The position numbers and the translations under genes were made by a program. Shown here piece by piece: positions 6,634 to 16,303 of a stretch of 64,000 nucleotides of DNA; position 1 is the stretch's first letter, and each line of letters opens with the position of its first letter. Source of the stretch: Brevibacillus aydinogluensis (GTDB lineage Bacteria; Bacillota; Bacilli; Brevibacillales; Brevibacillaceae). The stretch is from the NCBI RefSeq assembly GCF_031954365.1, contig NZ_JAUSVZ010000017.1; one strand, written 5' to 3'. Below the pieces are notes generated by a model that searched no databases, was not told the DNA's origin, and saw only the letters and a list, made by a program, of their open reading frames with translations.

Positions 6634-7794
6634 ATGAAATTGACTCAATCCCTCGCCGACCGGATTGTCAAACGCACAATGGAAGTGACCAACCTGAACA
6701 TCAATGTCATGGATAAGGACGGCGTCATCATCAGTTCCAGCGATCCATCGCGCATCCAAACCTTTCACCAGGCAGCCCGCCAGGTGATTGCCACCGGGGA
6801 GGAAATGCTCCTCGGCGAAGAAGATTGCCAAAAATGGACGGGAACAAAGCCCGGCATCAACATGCCCATTCGCTTTCAGCAGGAGATTGTCGGCGTGATC
6901 GGCATATCCGGCGCCCCGCAGGAAGTGGTTCCGTTTGGCAAAGCGGTCAAGATGATGACGGAAATGATGCTGCAGCAGGCGTATCTGACGGAACAGATGG
7001 AAATGGCGGAGCGCTCCGTCAATTTTCTGGTGCAGGAGATGATTTCCGGGACGCTGGACCCTGCGCGCGAAGTGGTAATGTCCCGCGGTGCCCTGCTCGG
7101 TCTGGATTTGTCCCGTCCCCGCTCGGTCGTGATCATCCAGGCAACCGGCTTGAAGGACGGAGATGAATGGCATGCTGACCGCAGCTTCCCCCGCAAGGTT
7201 GCCGCCTGCTTCCGCAATTCCGATCAGGTCTGCGTCTCCGTGACAAAGCGGAACTGCTGGATCGTCGTCACTGACTTGAGCGGTCTCCGCAGCAAAGAGC
7301 AGATCAGGCAGTATTTGCACGAGGCCGCCCACAAACTGCTGGAAGCAGCCCCCGCCTCCCTGCGCAGCCGCCTGCTGATCGCAATGGGGCGCGGCTATGA
7401 GGACGTCTATGAGCTGGAACTGTCGTTCAAGGAGGCCATGCAGGCCCTGCAGGTGCTGGAACGCTTCCCCGCCAAGGGGGCAATCGGCCATATTGACGAC
7501 ATGACGCTGGAACTGCTGCTGCTCGAAACACCCCCCGCCACCCGGCAGGTGGTGGTCCGTGACGTTCTCAAGGATCTCGTCAAACACGACGAACTGTTGG
7601 AAACGCTGCACGCTCTGTTTTCCGCCGATCTCAACCTGACGGCAGCGGCTCAAGCGCTCAACATCCATCGCAACACGCTCCTGTACAGGTTGGACCGGAT
7701 TGAGGAGATGCTGGGACGCAATCCGCGCCGCTTTGCCGAAGCGGCCAAAATCAAGCTGGCGCTGGAACTGCACCGCCTCTCCCAAACTGGATAA
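6634..7794 (+). CDS. cdaR: CdaR-type sugar diacid regulator
   Basis: 386 residues in three parts: an N-terminal diacid-recognition domain (about 1-130; NLNINVMDKDGVIISSS, PGINMPIRFQQEIVGVIGISG), a central degenerate region (about 150-290), and a C-terminal PucR/CdaR-type helix-turn-helix (about 315-370; LNLTAAAQALNIHRNTLLYRL). Activators of this family respond to glycerate or glucarate and switch on their utilisation genes. ATG 6634 was chosen for AAGGAG upstream; ATG 6607 has none. Downstream lie a protein sharing its sensor domain, glycerate kinase and a GntP permease, making it the likely local regulator. Confidence 0.9.
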   Translation: MKLTQSLADRIVKRTMEVTNLNINVMDKDGVIISSSDPSRIQTFHQAARQVIATGEEMLLGEEDCQKWTGTKPGINMPIRFQQEIVGVIGISGAPQEVVPFGKAVKMMTEMMLQQAYLTEQMEMAERSVNFLVQEMISGTLDPAREVVMSRGALLGLDLSRPRSVVIIQATGLKDGDEWHADRSFPRKVAACFRNSDQVCVSVTKRNCWIVVTDLSGLRSKEQIRQYLHEAAHKLLEAAPASLRSRLLIAMGRGYEDVYELELSFKEAMQALQVLERFPAKGAIGHIDDMTLELLLLETPPATRQVVVRDVLKDLVKHDELLETLHALFSADLNLTAAAQALNIHRNTLLYRLDRIEEMLGRNPRRFAEAAKIKLALELHRLSQTG

Positions 7795-7912
7795 TTCTCA
7801 CAGAAATCTGACAGCATTCGACACGCTTTTTTGGTGGTTTTGCAAAATGTAATCGCCTTCCCAATTCCTGTATAGTAAATGGTAACATCAGACAAACATG
7901 AGAGGAATGACT

Positions 7913-8776
7913 ATGAATACTGATTCGTTTTTGCAGGATGGTTTTTTCGACGAAATTGTACAAATTTTGCACGAGGAGACCGGTCAGCACATCAACATCA
8001 TGGGTGAGGGAGGTGTGATTCTTTCCTCCACGCGCCCGGAACGCATTGGCACCGTGCACGAGGCCGCCAAAAAGATCATGCTCGGCTTGATTGACGAAGC
8101 CCTGGTGACGGAAGAGCAGGCACGCCAACTGGAGGGCGTGCGTCCAGGCTCCAACCTGCCGATCGTATACAACGGCAAGCGCATCGGCGTGATCGGCATG
8201 TCCGGCAATCCGGACGAGATGCTGCCGATCGTCCGCGTCGCCGCCCGGACCGTCGTACTGTGGCTGAAAAACCGCGAACAGATCACGGAACAGCAGAAGG
8301 CCTCCCAGCAGGTGTACGAACACCTGCACAACATGGCGGCCACGATTCAACAGATTTCCGCGAGTTCCGAAGACTTTGCCGCAGCCAGCCGAAACGCCCT
8401 GCAGGTGGTGACCAATGGCGAAGAACAGATCAAACAGATCACGGACGCGCTAAAGATGATCAAGGAAATCGCCGACCACAGCAACCTGATCGGCTTAAAC
8501 GCCGCCATCGAAGCCGCGCGGGCCGGCGAAGCGGGCAGAGGCTTTCAGGTCGTCGCCACCGAAGTCCGCAAACTGGCATCTGTCTGCCAAAACACTGTCA
8601 AGCAGATTCAGGAGATTCTTCGCCAGGTGCACGTCACATTCGGCAGCATCAGCGAACAGGCCAAAGCAAACGACGACAAGGCACAGGAACAATCCATCGC
8701 GCTGCAGGCGCTGGTCAAATACGTGGACGACATTGAACAGATGATGGAAACCCTGGCCAAGGGAGGAACAGCATGA
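7913..8776 (+). CDS. Soluble chemoreceptor-like protein with a sugar diacid-recognition domain
   Basis: 287 residues, no membrane segment. Residues 1-120 are a diacid-recognition domain closely parallel to that of the neighbouring CdaR (QHINIMGEGGVILSST, PGSNLPIVYNGKRIGVIGMSG). Residues about 135-285 form a methyl-accepting signalling helix hairpin: QQISASSEDFAAASR, then the highly conserved tip IKEIADHSNLIGLNAAIEAA and GRGFQVVATEVRKLA that binds CheA/CheW. The start ATG 7913 has GAGAGGA upstream; ATG 7898 has no ribosome binding site. It overlaps the glycerate kinase start by ATGA, so translation is coupled. It probably senses the same diacid or glycerate as CdaR and signals to chemotaxis, or acts as a regulator. 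Confidence 0.88.
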   Translation: MNTDSFLQDGFFDEIVQILHEETGQHINIMGEGGVILSSTRPERIGTVHEAAKKIMLGLIDEALVTEEQARQLEGVRPGSNLPIVYNGKRIGVIGMSGNPDEMLPIVRVAARTVVLWLKNREQITEQQKASQQVYEHLHNMAATIQQISASSEDFAAASRNALQVVTNGEEQIKQITDALKMIKEIADHSNLIGLNAAIEAARAGEAGRGFQVVATEVRKLASVCQNTVKQIQEILRQVHVTFGSISEQAKANDDKAQEQSIALQALVKYVDDIEQMMETLAKGGTA

Positions 8777-9915
8777 AGATTGTCATCGCACCTGATTCGT
8801 TTAAAGGAAGCCTTACCGCCAAACAGGTGGGAGATGCCATCGCGGCAGGCGTGCGCAAAGCGCTGCCGGACAGCGACATCGTCATCAAGCCGATGGCCGA
8901 CGGCGGTGAAGGCACCCTTCAATGCCTGGTGGACGCCACCGGCGGCAAGATTTTGCAGGCCACTGTCAAAAATCCCCTCGGTCGACAGATCACGGCGGAG
9001 TTCGGGATTCTGGGAGACGGGAAAACGTGCGTCATCGAGATGGCAGCCGCTTCGGGTCTCTACCTGATTGACGCGTCCGAGCGCAATCCGCTCGTGACCA
9101 CCACCTACGGGTTCGGCCAATTGATCAAGGCCGGATTGGATCTGGGCTGCCGCCATTTTATTCTGGGGATCGGCGGCAGCGCTACCAACGACGGCGGGGC
9201 CGGCATGCTGCAGGCGCTCGGGTTCGCCCTGCTGGACGGGGACGGCCAGCCGCTCGCCTTTGGAGGAGGTGAACTTCATAAACTGGAGCGAATCGATTCG
9301 AGCAGTGCCGATCCGCGGCTGTCAGAATGCGTGTTTACCATCGCCTGTGACGTGGACAACCCGTTTGTCGGTCCAAACGGCGCTTCCCATGTATTTGGCC
9401 CGCAAAAGGGAGCCACGCCCGAGATGGTCAAACTCCTGGACGACAACTTGCGCCATTTTGCGGATGTAATTGAACAAACCCGCGGCATCGCCATCCACGA
9501 CCTGCCGGGGACCGGTGCGGCTGGCGGCGTGGCAGGCGCCCTCCTCGCCTTTCTGAACGGCGAGCTGAAGTCCGGCATCCAGATTGTCAGTGAAACCACC
9601 CGGCTGGCCGAAGCGATGGAAGGCGCCGATCTGGTGTTTACCGGCGAAGGGCAGGCCGACCATCAGACGGCACAGGGCAAAACACCCTGTGGGGTGGCAA
9701 AGCTGGCGCAGCAGCGCGGGATTCCCGTCATCGTCCTGGCGGGTTCCATCGGCACTGGGATCGAGGCGCTGTACAAGCATGGCGTCACCGCAGTAGCCAG
9801 CATCATCAACAAGCCAATGACGCTGGAACAGGCAATGGCGCAAACCGCCGGACTGCTGGAACAGGCAGCCGAACAACTCACGCGCATATTCGCAACCAAG
9901 GGAGGATTGTCATGA
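8773..9915 (+). CDS. glxK: Glycerate kinase (class II, GlxK/GarK type)
   Basis: 380 residues of the glycerate 2-kinase family. It opens MKIVIAPDSFKGSLTAKQV and contains the conserved MADGGEGT, LGIGGSATNDGGAGMLQALG and FTGEGQADHQTAQGK motifs, which make up the substrate and ATP sites. It phosphorylates D-glycerate to 2-phosphoglycerate, feeding glycolysis. The start overlaps the preceding gene by ATGA, and the stop overlaps the permease start by ATGA, a tight operon. The length is standard for the family. Confidence 0.95.
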   Translation: MKIVIAPDSFKGSLTAKQVGDAIAAGVRKALPDSDIVIKPMADGGEGTLQCLVDATGGKILQATVKNPLGRQITAEFGILGDGKTCVIEMAAASGLYLIDASERNPLVTTTYGFGQLIKAGLDLGCRHFILGIGGSATNDGGAGMLQALGFALLDGDGQPLAFGGGELHKLERIDSSSADPRLSECVFTIACDVDNPFVGPNGASHVFGPQKGATPEMVKLLDDNLRHFADVIEQTRGIAIHDLPGTGAAGGVAGALLAFLNGELKSGIQIVSETTRLAEAMEGADLVFTGEGQADHQTAQGKTPCGVAKLAQQRGIPVIVLAGSIGTGIEALYKHGVTAVASIINKPMTLEQAMAQTAGLLEQAAEQLTRIFATKGGLS

Positions 9916-11369
9916 GTCCTGAAGTTATTCAGTTGGGACCAATCATTTTGCTTCTTCTGCTGCTGGCGATTGTCTTCATCGTCTACGCGACCGCCAAGTG
10001 GAAGCTCCATCCGTTCTTATCCATCATTTCCAGCACATATCTTTTCGCATTGGCGACCAACTTTGTCGGCTCCCTCAGCGGTGTCGAAGAACCGATCATC
10101 GCCGACATCGGCAAAGAGATTGCCGGCGGATTCGGCAGCATCATCACCAGCATCGGTCTGGTCATCATCTTCGGAACGATAATCGGCAAAATCCTGGAAA
10201 ACTCCGGTGCCGCCGTCAAAATGGCGGAAGTGGTGCTGCGCCTCCTGGGCGACCGCCATCCGGCGTTGGCCATGTCGATCATCGGTTGGATCGTCTCCAT
10301 CCCGGTCTTTTGCGATTCCGGATACGTCATTTTGTCGTCCCTGAAAAAATCGCTGGCGAAAAAGACAGGCGTTAGCGTCGTTACCCTGGCAGTCGCTCTG
10401 TCCACCGGTCTGTACGCCACCCATACACTGGTGCCGCCGACACCGGGTCCCATCGCCGCCGCGACCAACGTCGGCATTGGACCGGACGGCCTGTTCTGGG
10501 TAATCGTCATCGGTCTTTTCGTCTCCATCCCGGTCGCGCTCGCCGGACACATCTGGGCCCGCAAAGTGGCGGCCAAGCTCCCGGTGGAACTGGATGAGGC
10601 TGTGGAAAGCTTTGAAGAGTTCAAAGCCCGTTTCGGCCAACTGCCATCTGCCTTCGCCTCGTTTGCACCAATCGTGGTTCCGATTGTCCTGCTGGCCCTC
10701 GGTTCGTTTGCAAACTTCCCGGTGGGAGTCGATGCCCAAGGCAACAATGAAGTGCTGATCACCGGCTTTGCCAACACACTTCTCACCTTCCTGGGCACCC
10801 CCGTGAACGCGCTGTTTATCGGCTTGCTCTTCGCTATTTTTGGACTATTGCCACAACGCAATGAGGAAACGCTGACCAAATGGATCGGCGAAGGCCTGCT
10901 GGACGCTGCTGTCATCATCATGATTACCGGTGCGGGCGGATCGCTCGGCGCGGTCATCAAGGCTACTCCCATCGCCGATTACGTGAAGACGCTGATCGAC
11001 GGCAATGTCGCCTTCGTCGGCGTGGGCGCGCTGATCATCACCTTCCTGATCGCCGCCGTCCTCAAAACGGCTCAGGGCAGCTCCACCGCCTCATTGGTCA
11101 TCACCTCAACAATCATGCTGCCGCTCCTGCCATCCCTGGGCCTGGATGCGATGATGGGCACTGTTCCCATCGGGCAGATGCTGACGGTCATGGCCATCGG
11201 CTGTGGTGCCATGGTGGTCAGCCACGTGAACGACTCCTATTTCTGGGTGGTCACCCAGTTCTCCAAAATGAGCCTGTCCACCGCCTACCGTGCCCAAACC
11301 ATGGCCACGCTGGTTCAAGGCTTGGTCGGCATCGTGGTGGTATCCATTTTGGGAATCATTTTCCTGTAA
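9912..11369 (+). CDS. GntP family permease (gluconate/glycerate:H+ symporter)
   Basis: 485 residues with 12 or more hydrophobic segments and GntP-family signatures (IIFGTIIGKILENSGAA, PVFCDSGYVIL, ATHTLVPPTPGPIAAA, GGSLGAVIK, AAVLKTAQGSSTASLV). It is a proton symporter in the cytoplasmic membrane for gluconate-like hydroxy acids. Being the last gene of an operon with glycerate kinase, its substrate here is probably glycerate. The start overlaps glycerate kinase by ATGA. Confidence 0.93.
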   Translation: MSPEVIQLGPIILLLLLLAIVFIVYATAKWKLHPFLSIISSTYLFALATNFVGSLSGVEEPIIADIGKEIAGGFGSIITSIGLVIIFGTIIGKILENSGAAVKMAEVVLRLLGDRHPALAMSIIGWIVSIPVFCDSGYVILSSLKKSLAKKTGVSVVTLAVALSTGLYATHTLVPPTPGPIAAATNVGIGPDGLFWVIVIGLFVSIPVALAGHIWARKVAAKLPVELDEAVESFEEFKARFGQLPSAFASFAPIVVPIVLLALGSFANFPVGVDAQGNNEVLITGFANTLLTFLGTPVNALFIGLLFAIFGLLPQRNEETLTKWIGEGLLDAAVIIMITGAGGSLGAVIKATPIADYVKTLIDGNVAFVGVGALIITFLIAAVLKTAQGSSTASLVITSTIMLPLLPSLGLDAMMGTVPIGQMLTVMAIGCGAMVVSHVNDSYFWVVTQFSKMSLSTAYRAQTMATLVQGLVGIVVVSILGIIFL

Positions 11370-11383
11370 TCTTTGCCACAACA

Positions 11384-11422
11384 AACATCCCTCTCTTCTC
11401 CCGCAGGAAAGAGAGGGATGTT
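11384..11422. terminator. Bidirectional terminator between gntP-type permease and the convergent secreted protein
   Basis: AACATCCCTCTCTT (11384-11397) pairs with AAGAGAGGGATGTT (11409-11422) around an 11-base loop. The two flanking genes converge on it. Confidence 0.8.
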
Positions 11423-11456
11423 CGTTTGCAGACACAGCCTCAGGGTGCGCCTGCTG

Positions 11457-12422
11457 TCATTTCTGTTTCTTCGGCGTCACCTTGTGGAGGCCGATCGCTT
11501 CTCCGTAACGACCGATGACAGGCTGGTAGACGGCCGGATTGTTCACCGTCCGCTGGTCGATCAGCGCCGCCGGGCGGTTGTCTTTCCACGTCATCACGCT
11601 GTAGACCTTTCCCGTTTCCGTAGGCATGGTGATCAAAATGTCGTTCACGCTGTCCTGATTATAGCGGCCGATGTGCAGTTTCGGCAGATACGCCCGATCC
11701 CATTGGCCTACGGATGCATACGTCTGCTGGTTGGTTTTCCCCTCGCGGACGACGAGACGCAGATTGTCGGCCAGCAGGTTCATGGACGCGCCCATTTTGT
11801 GCCCCACCAGCAGCACGTGGTCGCGCACTCCATCCCCCGTCACATCTGCGTACCTGGTGTCCAGCACAAAGGTGCTGTCATTGTCCATGCTAAATCCTGT
11901 GTTGACGTCCACTTCGGGGGACGGCAAGTTGTCCCAATCGCCTTTGTCGATGGTGAGTCCGACGAGCTGCGGTTTCTGGTTGACCAGTGTCCAGACGCTG
12001 GTGGCCACGGCGATCCGGTCGTACCCGTCCACGCCATACAGGACCTGGCGGCCGAGATAGCGGATACTCCCGTCCGCCTCGTAGTACGGGACCAATTGGA
12101 CCAGCTTTTCGGCAAAGCCTTTGATCGGTTTGCGCAGCTTGCCGTTGGCCTGGTAGACACCGTACCTCACATATCCGTCCTTGTTGGGACTCACGTCAAC
12201 GGTGGTGACGCCTTTGAGATGGCTGCTTGTCACCTGTGCCCGAAATCCATCTACAAATGTTATCCCAAACGTAATCGAGTGCTCAGGCTGAATGCGCACC
12301 ACGGTGGCAAACGCTTGCGGATTCACCGCCTTCGCATGAACCGGTTCCACATTCGGTCCCGGCGCCAAGAGAATCGCACCGCCGCAAAGCACGGCCGATA
12401 CGGTCTTGCACCACGCTTTCAT
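11457..12422 (-). CDS. Secreted protein with FG-GAP/VCBS-like repeats
   Basis: 321 residues. Residues 1-31 form a signal peptide (MKAWCKTV, hydrophobic core, then VHAKA). The body holds FG-GAP-like calcium-type loops such as DVTGDGVRDHVLLVG and IGRYNQDSVNDILIT, a pattern of extracellular beta-propeller-type proteins. No enzyme motif was seen. ATG 12422 follows GGGAGG at 8 bases; the GTG one codon upstream is closer and less likely. It is divergent from a lipoprotein with similar repeats, so the two may be related in function. Confidence 0.72.
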   Translation of the reverse strand: MKAWCKTVSAVLCGGAILLAPGPNVEPVHAKAVNPQAFATVVRIQPEHSITFGITFVDGFRAQVTSSHLKGVTTVDVSPNKDGYVRYGVYQANGKLRKPIKGFAEKLVQLVPYYEADGSIRYLGRQVLYGVDGYDRIAVATSVWTLVNQKPQLVGLTIDKGDWDNLPSPEVDVNTGFSMDNDSTFVLDTRYADVTGDGVRDHVLLVGHKMGASMNLLADNLRLVVREGKTNQQTYASVGQWDRAYLPKLHIGRYNQDSVNDILITMPTETGKVYSVMTWKDNRPAALIDQRTVNNPAVYQPVIGRYGEAIGLHKVTPKKQK

Positions 12423-12693
12423 CACTTCTTCCTCCCTTTGTCATCCCTGCTGATGTGTTTGGCATCCTGCCGTCTGTAAAAACAGATTGCAGAACAGTCA
12501 GTTTCTCTAATCCGTCAATGCGCTGACTCTGTTTTCATAAACGGTGGCAGTTGCCAAATTGTTGCAATTCGGCATGTACCTTTTTCACCCTCGGCAGTGG
12601 ATCAATGTCACCGGTTTGCAACTCTTTTTCCTTCCAATCCGGCTACAATAAGGGCAGATTTGCCAACACTGCATAGAAAGGAACGAAACCACC

Positions 12694-14055
12694 ATGAAAA
12701 AATCGTGGCTGTTGCCAACCGCTCTCGCTGTTTTCACTAGTGCCTGCGGCCTGAACGACACGCCAAATGCATTGATGCGGGCGCCGTTGGCAGATGCCAA
12801 CCAACAATCGATCAACCAAACGGTTATGCAGTTTTTGCCGCCCGGCTCACAGCTGACGGTGCCGCTTCACCCTGAAGAGGCCAGCGCGGTCAACCTGCAG
12901 GACCTGACCTGTGACGGCAATCCCGATTTGATCGCGTTTTACAAAACGGAAAAAACGGATTACGAAATTGGCGTGCTTGTCCTCAGTCAAAAAGAGGGAA
13001 AATGGAAAAAGACAGCGTCCTTGACCGGAATCGGCAGCGAATTGGACTACGTCCAGTTTGTCGACGTTACGGGCGACAACGTCCCAGAGATGCTGATCGG
13101 CTGGGGCGGCGGTGAAGGGCTGAACAAGGAACTGTCCATCTACTCCTGGCAGCAGGAACAGATGCGTGAGCTGTTGAAGCAATCGTACGCAGCCATGGCC
13201 GTCGGCGATCTCACCGGTGACAAGAAAGCGGAGCTGGCACTGATCTCGCACGACCACGACAAGCTGACGTCCAAAGCAGAGGTGTACGGTATCAAGGACG
13301 GACAGTTGGACAAGCTGGCCGAACTGCCCCTGGAGGGAGGGGTAAACGGCTATGAACAGGCGACGATCGGGAAGGCGACACCGACCCAGTCGGCGATCTT
13401 TGTCGACGCGGGCATCGGAGCACACTCCGGCATGACCGAGTTGTTGGTCTGGCAAGACGGCAAGCTGGTGCGTCCGCTGACCAAGGCGGACGGTGACATC
13501 TCTATGACCTTTAAACCCTACGTATTGCCCAGTGAAGACATCAACAACGACGGCATTGTTGAAATCGGCATTCACACCCAGCCGCCGGGCACCGACGATC
13601 TTGCCATGGTGGAAATCCCGTGGATCGCTTCCTATTACCAGTGGGACGGAGCGGCCGGCCTGCGCCACGTCGAGGACCACTATCAGTCGTACGGCATCGG
13701 CACGGATTTCCGCATTCCCGCCAGATGGAAGGACAAGTACACCATTGAAGTAGACCGCGACTCCGCCAATCCTCCCGTGCGCCTGCTCTATTACGGCCAG
13801 GGAGGCAAGGAAAAGGCGACGCTGCTCACCCTGCAGGCTGTCCCGCAGAAGGATTGGACAAAGGTCGAAGCGTCCCTGAAGGAAAAGCAGACGCCCTATA
13901 TCGTGCTGACGGAGCAGGGACAACAGGTGGTAATGGCGATTCAGCCGCAGGAAGCCAGCGGGTTGAGCGGAGCCGCCCTGCGTGAGTACAATGCCATGCT
14001 GCTGACAGCAGACGAAATCCGCCAGCTGTTCCGCCCGCTGAAAATGCCGATGTAA
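12694..14055 (+). CDS. Lipoprotein with FG-GAP-like repeats
   Basis: 453 residues with a lipobox (TSAC, Cys18) after a short signal sequence, so it is anchored to the outer face of the membrane. The body has FG-GAP/VCBS-like units: LTCDGNPDLIAFY, VDVTGDNVPEMLIGW, GDLTGDKKAELALIS and EDINNDGIVEIGI. Similar lipoproteins often sit before a response regulator and kinase in Bacillales. Here the two-component genes begin 37 bases after the stop, so it may be a surface accessory to that sensor (inference). ATG 12694 follows GAAAGGAA. Confidence 0.75.
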   Translation: MKKSWLLPTALAVFTSACGLNDTPNALMRAPLADANQQSINQTVMQFLPPGSQLTVPLHPEEASAVNLQDLTCDGNPDLIAFYKTEKTDYEIGVLVLSQKEGKWKKTASLTGIGSELDYVQFVDVTGDNVPEMLIGWGGGEGLNKELSIYSWQQEQMRELLKQSYAAMAVGDLTGDKKAELALISHDHDKLTSKAEVYGIKDGQLDKLAELPLEGGVNGYEQATIGKATPTQSAIFVDAGIGAHSGMTELLVWQDGKLVRPLTKADGDISMTFKPYVLPSEDINNDGIVEIGIHTQPPGTDDLAMVEIPWIASYYQWDGAAGLRHVEDHYQSYGIGTDFRIPARWKDKYTIEVDRDSANPPVRLLYYGQGGKEKATLLTLQAVPQKDWTKVEASLKEKQTPYIVLTEQGQQVVMAIQPQEASGLSGAALREYNAMLLTADEIRQLFRPLKMPM

Positions 14056-14092
14056 CCGATTATCTTACCCGCAGGAGCAAGGAGTAGAGACG

Positions 14093-14803
14093 ATGAAAGT
14101 GTTGTTGCTGGAAGACGAGAAGTCGATTCGCGACTTTGTCCGCATTAACCTGAAACGGGCAGGCTGTGAAGTGGTGGAAGCGGCCAGCGGGGAAGAAGCG
14201 CTGGAAATCGCCGAAAACCAGCCGGACATCGAGATCGCGATTCTCGACGTGATGCTGCCGGGGATCGACGGCTTTACGGTATGCGGGCACCTGCGCCAGA
14301 AGTTCCCCCGGCTCGGCATTATCATGCTGACGGCCAAGAGCCAGGAGCGAGACAAGGTGATGGGCCTGGAGTTTGGGGCGGACGATTACGTGGTAAAACC
14401 TTTCAGTCCGGCGGAGTTGCTGGCGCGCGTCAAGGCGCTGCACCGCCGGCTCTACTCCCTCCCCGCTCCTGACGAGGCAAAACGCCTCATCGACATCCAT
14501 CCGTTCACGCTGCTTCTGGACGAGCGAAAGCTCTTGAAAGGCAGTCAGGAGATCGTGCTGACCCCGAAAGAATTTGCCATCATCAAGCTGCTTGCGGAAA
14601 ACGCGAACAAGGCGATCAGCCGCGACGAGATTCTCACCAAGGTCTGGGGTCAGTTTTTCGTCGGCGACCTGAAAGTGGTCGACGTGAACATTCGCCGCAT
14701 CCGCCAAAAAATCGAAGAAGACCCCGCCCACCCCAAATACGTGGAAACGGTTTGGGGCTATGGTTATTTATGGCGAAAGGAAACGAACAATGAGAGGGAT
14801 TAG
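14093..14803 (+). CDS. OmpR/PhoB-type response regulator
   Basis: 236 residues: receiver domain 1-115 with acidic pocket E7/D8, phosphoacceptor D52 (ILDVMLPG) and Lys in VVKPFS, then a winged-helix DNA-binding domain (about 130-230; LTPKEFAIIKLL, DVNIRRIRQKI, TVWGYGY). It overlaps the kinase gene by 14 bases. ATG 14093 follows AAGGAGTAG. Its targets are unknown; the lipoprotein upstream in the same direction is a candidate partner. Confidence 0.95.
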   Translation: MKVLLLEDEKSIRDFVRINLKRAGCEVVEAASGEEALEIAENQPDIEIAILDVMLPGIDGFTVCGHLRQKFPRLGIIMLTAKSQERDKVMGLEFGADDYVVKPFSPAELLARVKALHRRLYSLPAPDEAKRLIDIHPFTLLLDERKLLKGSQEIVLTPKEFAIIKLLAENANKAISRDEILTKVWGQFFVGDLKVVDVNIRRIRQKIEEDPAHPKYVETVWGYGYLWRKETNNERD

Positions 14804-16181
14804 GGCCAGACTGATCATCCACTTCGGGTTCATCCTGTTGTTGATCGTGCTGGTGTTGGAAGGGTTGTTCTACTGGGCGGTGCATACCTATTACTTCGGC
14901 ACCGCCACCGAAACGCTGGTCACGCGGGCCACTACGTTCACCACCTTTATCAACAAGTATGCAGGCACGTACGGGCTGAAAGAAAAGGCCCGCTATATTT
15001 TGGAGAATGTTTCAAACGGGGAAACTGCCAAGGTGGAAGTGCTGGACACCGGGGGAAAAGTGCTGCTCAACTCCTACGGATTTCAAACCGCCGAGGTGAT
15101 TGACACGCCCGACGTGAAGGAAGCCCTGACAAACACGACGGGCATCTACGTCGGCAAGTCACCGCAGACACCGGAGCGGGTCATCGCCGTCTCCAACCGG
15201 CTTACCTACCTGGGGGAAACGGTCGGTGTCTTGCGCTACACCATTTCCGCTGAACCGCTGTACGCAGCCGTCTACAAGATTGCGATGTACGGCGCAGGCG
15301 TCGGGGCCGTCGTCGTACTGTTTGCCTTTGGCCTGAGCCTGGTGACAGCCAAGCGCATGGTCGACCCGATACTGGAGCTGACCCGAGCGGCTACGCAAAT
15401 GGCGACGGGCAATTTTTCCGTCCGGGCGGCCAAGCGCTACGACGACGAGGTGGGCACGCTGGCGGAGACGTTTAACTACATGGCCGAGGAGATCGGCAAG
15501 AACGAAAAACTGAAAAACGACTTCATCTCCTCCGTCTCCCACGAACTGCGAACGCCGCTCACCTCGATCAAGGGCTGGGGAGAGACGCTCCTTTCCGGCG
15601 GGCTGAACGATCCGGAAGAAACAAGGCTTGGCCTGGAAGTGATCGCCAAGGAAACAGATCGACTGATCGGCTTGGTGGAAGAATTGCTGGATTTCTCAAA
15701 GTTTCAGTCGGGCGAGCTGAAACTGTCGCGGGAGCGGCTGGACCTGCGCGACGTGCTGGAAGACGTCCGGGTGCAGTTCGCTGTCCGCTCGCACGACAAG
15801 GGTGTAGGGCTGCAGGTTGTCGTGCCGGATGCCCCCCTGCCGGTTACAGGTGACGTCAACCGGCTGAAGCAGGTCTTTGTCAACTTGCTGGACAATGCCT
15901 TCAAGTTTACCCCCAGTGGCGGGACGATCACCGTAACGGCGGAGGAGACCGGGAGATGGGCGGTCATCGCCGTAACGGACACGGGCGAAGGCATCGACCC
16001 GGAAGACCTGCCCCACATCACGGAGAAGTTTTTCAAGGGGCGGTCCAAACAGGCCGGCAGCGGCCTGGGCCTCTCCATCTGCCAGGAAATCGTCCAACTC
16101 CACGGCGGCCATTTCCACGTCGACAGCCGGCTCGGCAGCGGAACCACGGTAACTGTCGAACTGCCGCTGACAACGAAATGA
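14790..16181 (+). CDS. Membrane sensor histidine kinase with HAMP domain
   Basis: 463 residues: transmembrane helices at about 8-30 and 164-186 flank an extracellular sensor domain of about 130 residues; HAMP about 187-240; HisKA with H251 in SSVSHELRTPLTSIKG; HATPase with VNLLDNAFKFTPSG (N box), DTGEGID (G1) and GSGLGLSI (G2). It autophosphorylates and passes phosphate to the response regulator encoded just before it. ATG 14790 follows AAAGGAAA; the frame extends upstream to 14760 without a ribosome binding site. Confidence 0.95.
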   Translation: MRGIRARLIIHFGFILLLIVLVLEGLFYWAVHTYYFGTATETLVTRATTFTTFINKYAGTYGLKEKARYILENVSNGETAKVEVLDTGGKVLLNSYGFQTAEVIDTPDVKEALTNTTGIYVGKSPQTPERVIAVSNRLTYLGETVGVLRYTISAEPLYAAVYKIAMYGAGVGAVVVLFAFGLSLVTAKRMVDPILELTRAATQMATGNFSVRAAKRYDDEVGTLAETFNYMAEEIGKNEKLKNDFISSVSHELRTPLTSIKGWGETLLSGGLNDPEETRLGLEVIAKETDRLIGLVEELLDFSKFQSGELKLSRERLDLRDVLEDVRVQFAVRSHDKGVGLQVVVPDAPLPVTGDVNRLKQVFVNLLDNAFKFTPSGGTITVTAEETGRWAVIAVTDTGEGIDPEDLPHITEKFFKGRSKQAGSGLGLSICQEIVQLHGGHFHVDSRLGSGTTVTVELPLTTK

Positions 16182-16234
16182 CGCCCAGCTCCCTCAGGAT
16201 GACCACTGCAAAAACAGACCACGAACGGCAAATA

Positions 16235-16280
16235 GCCGGCAGCCCGCTCCACGTGGACGGGCTGCCGGCTTGTTCGTTTT
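16235..16280 (+). terminator. Rho-independent terminator after the two-component genes
   Basis: GCCGGCAGCCCG (16235-16246) pairs with CGGGCTGCCGGC (16258-16269), 11-base loop, followed by TTGTTCGTTTT. Confidence 0.85.
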
Positions 16281-16303
16281 CGCCTGATGGGATGAGAAGC
16301 TGA

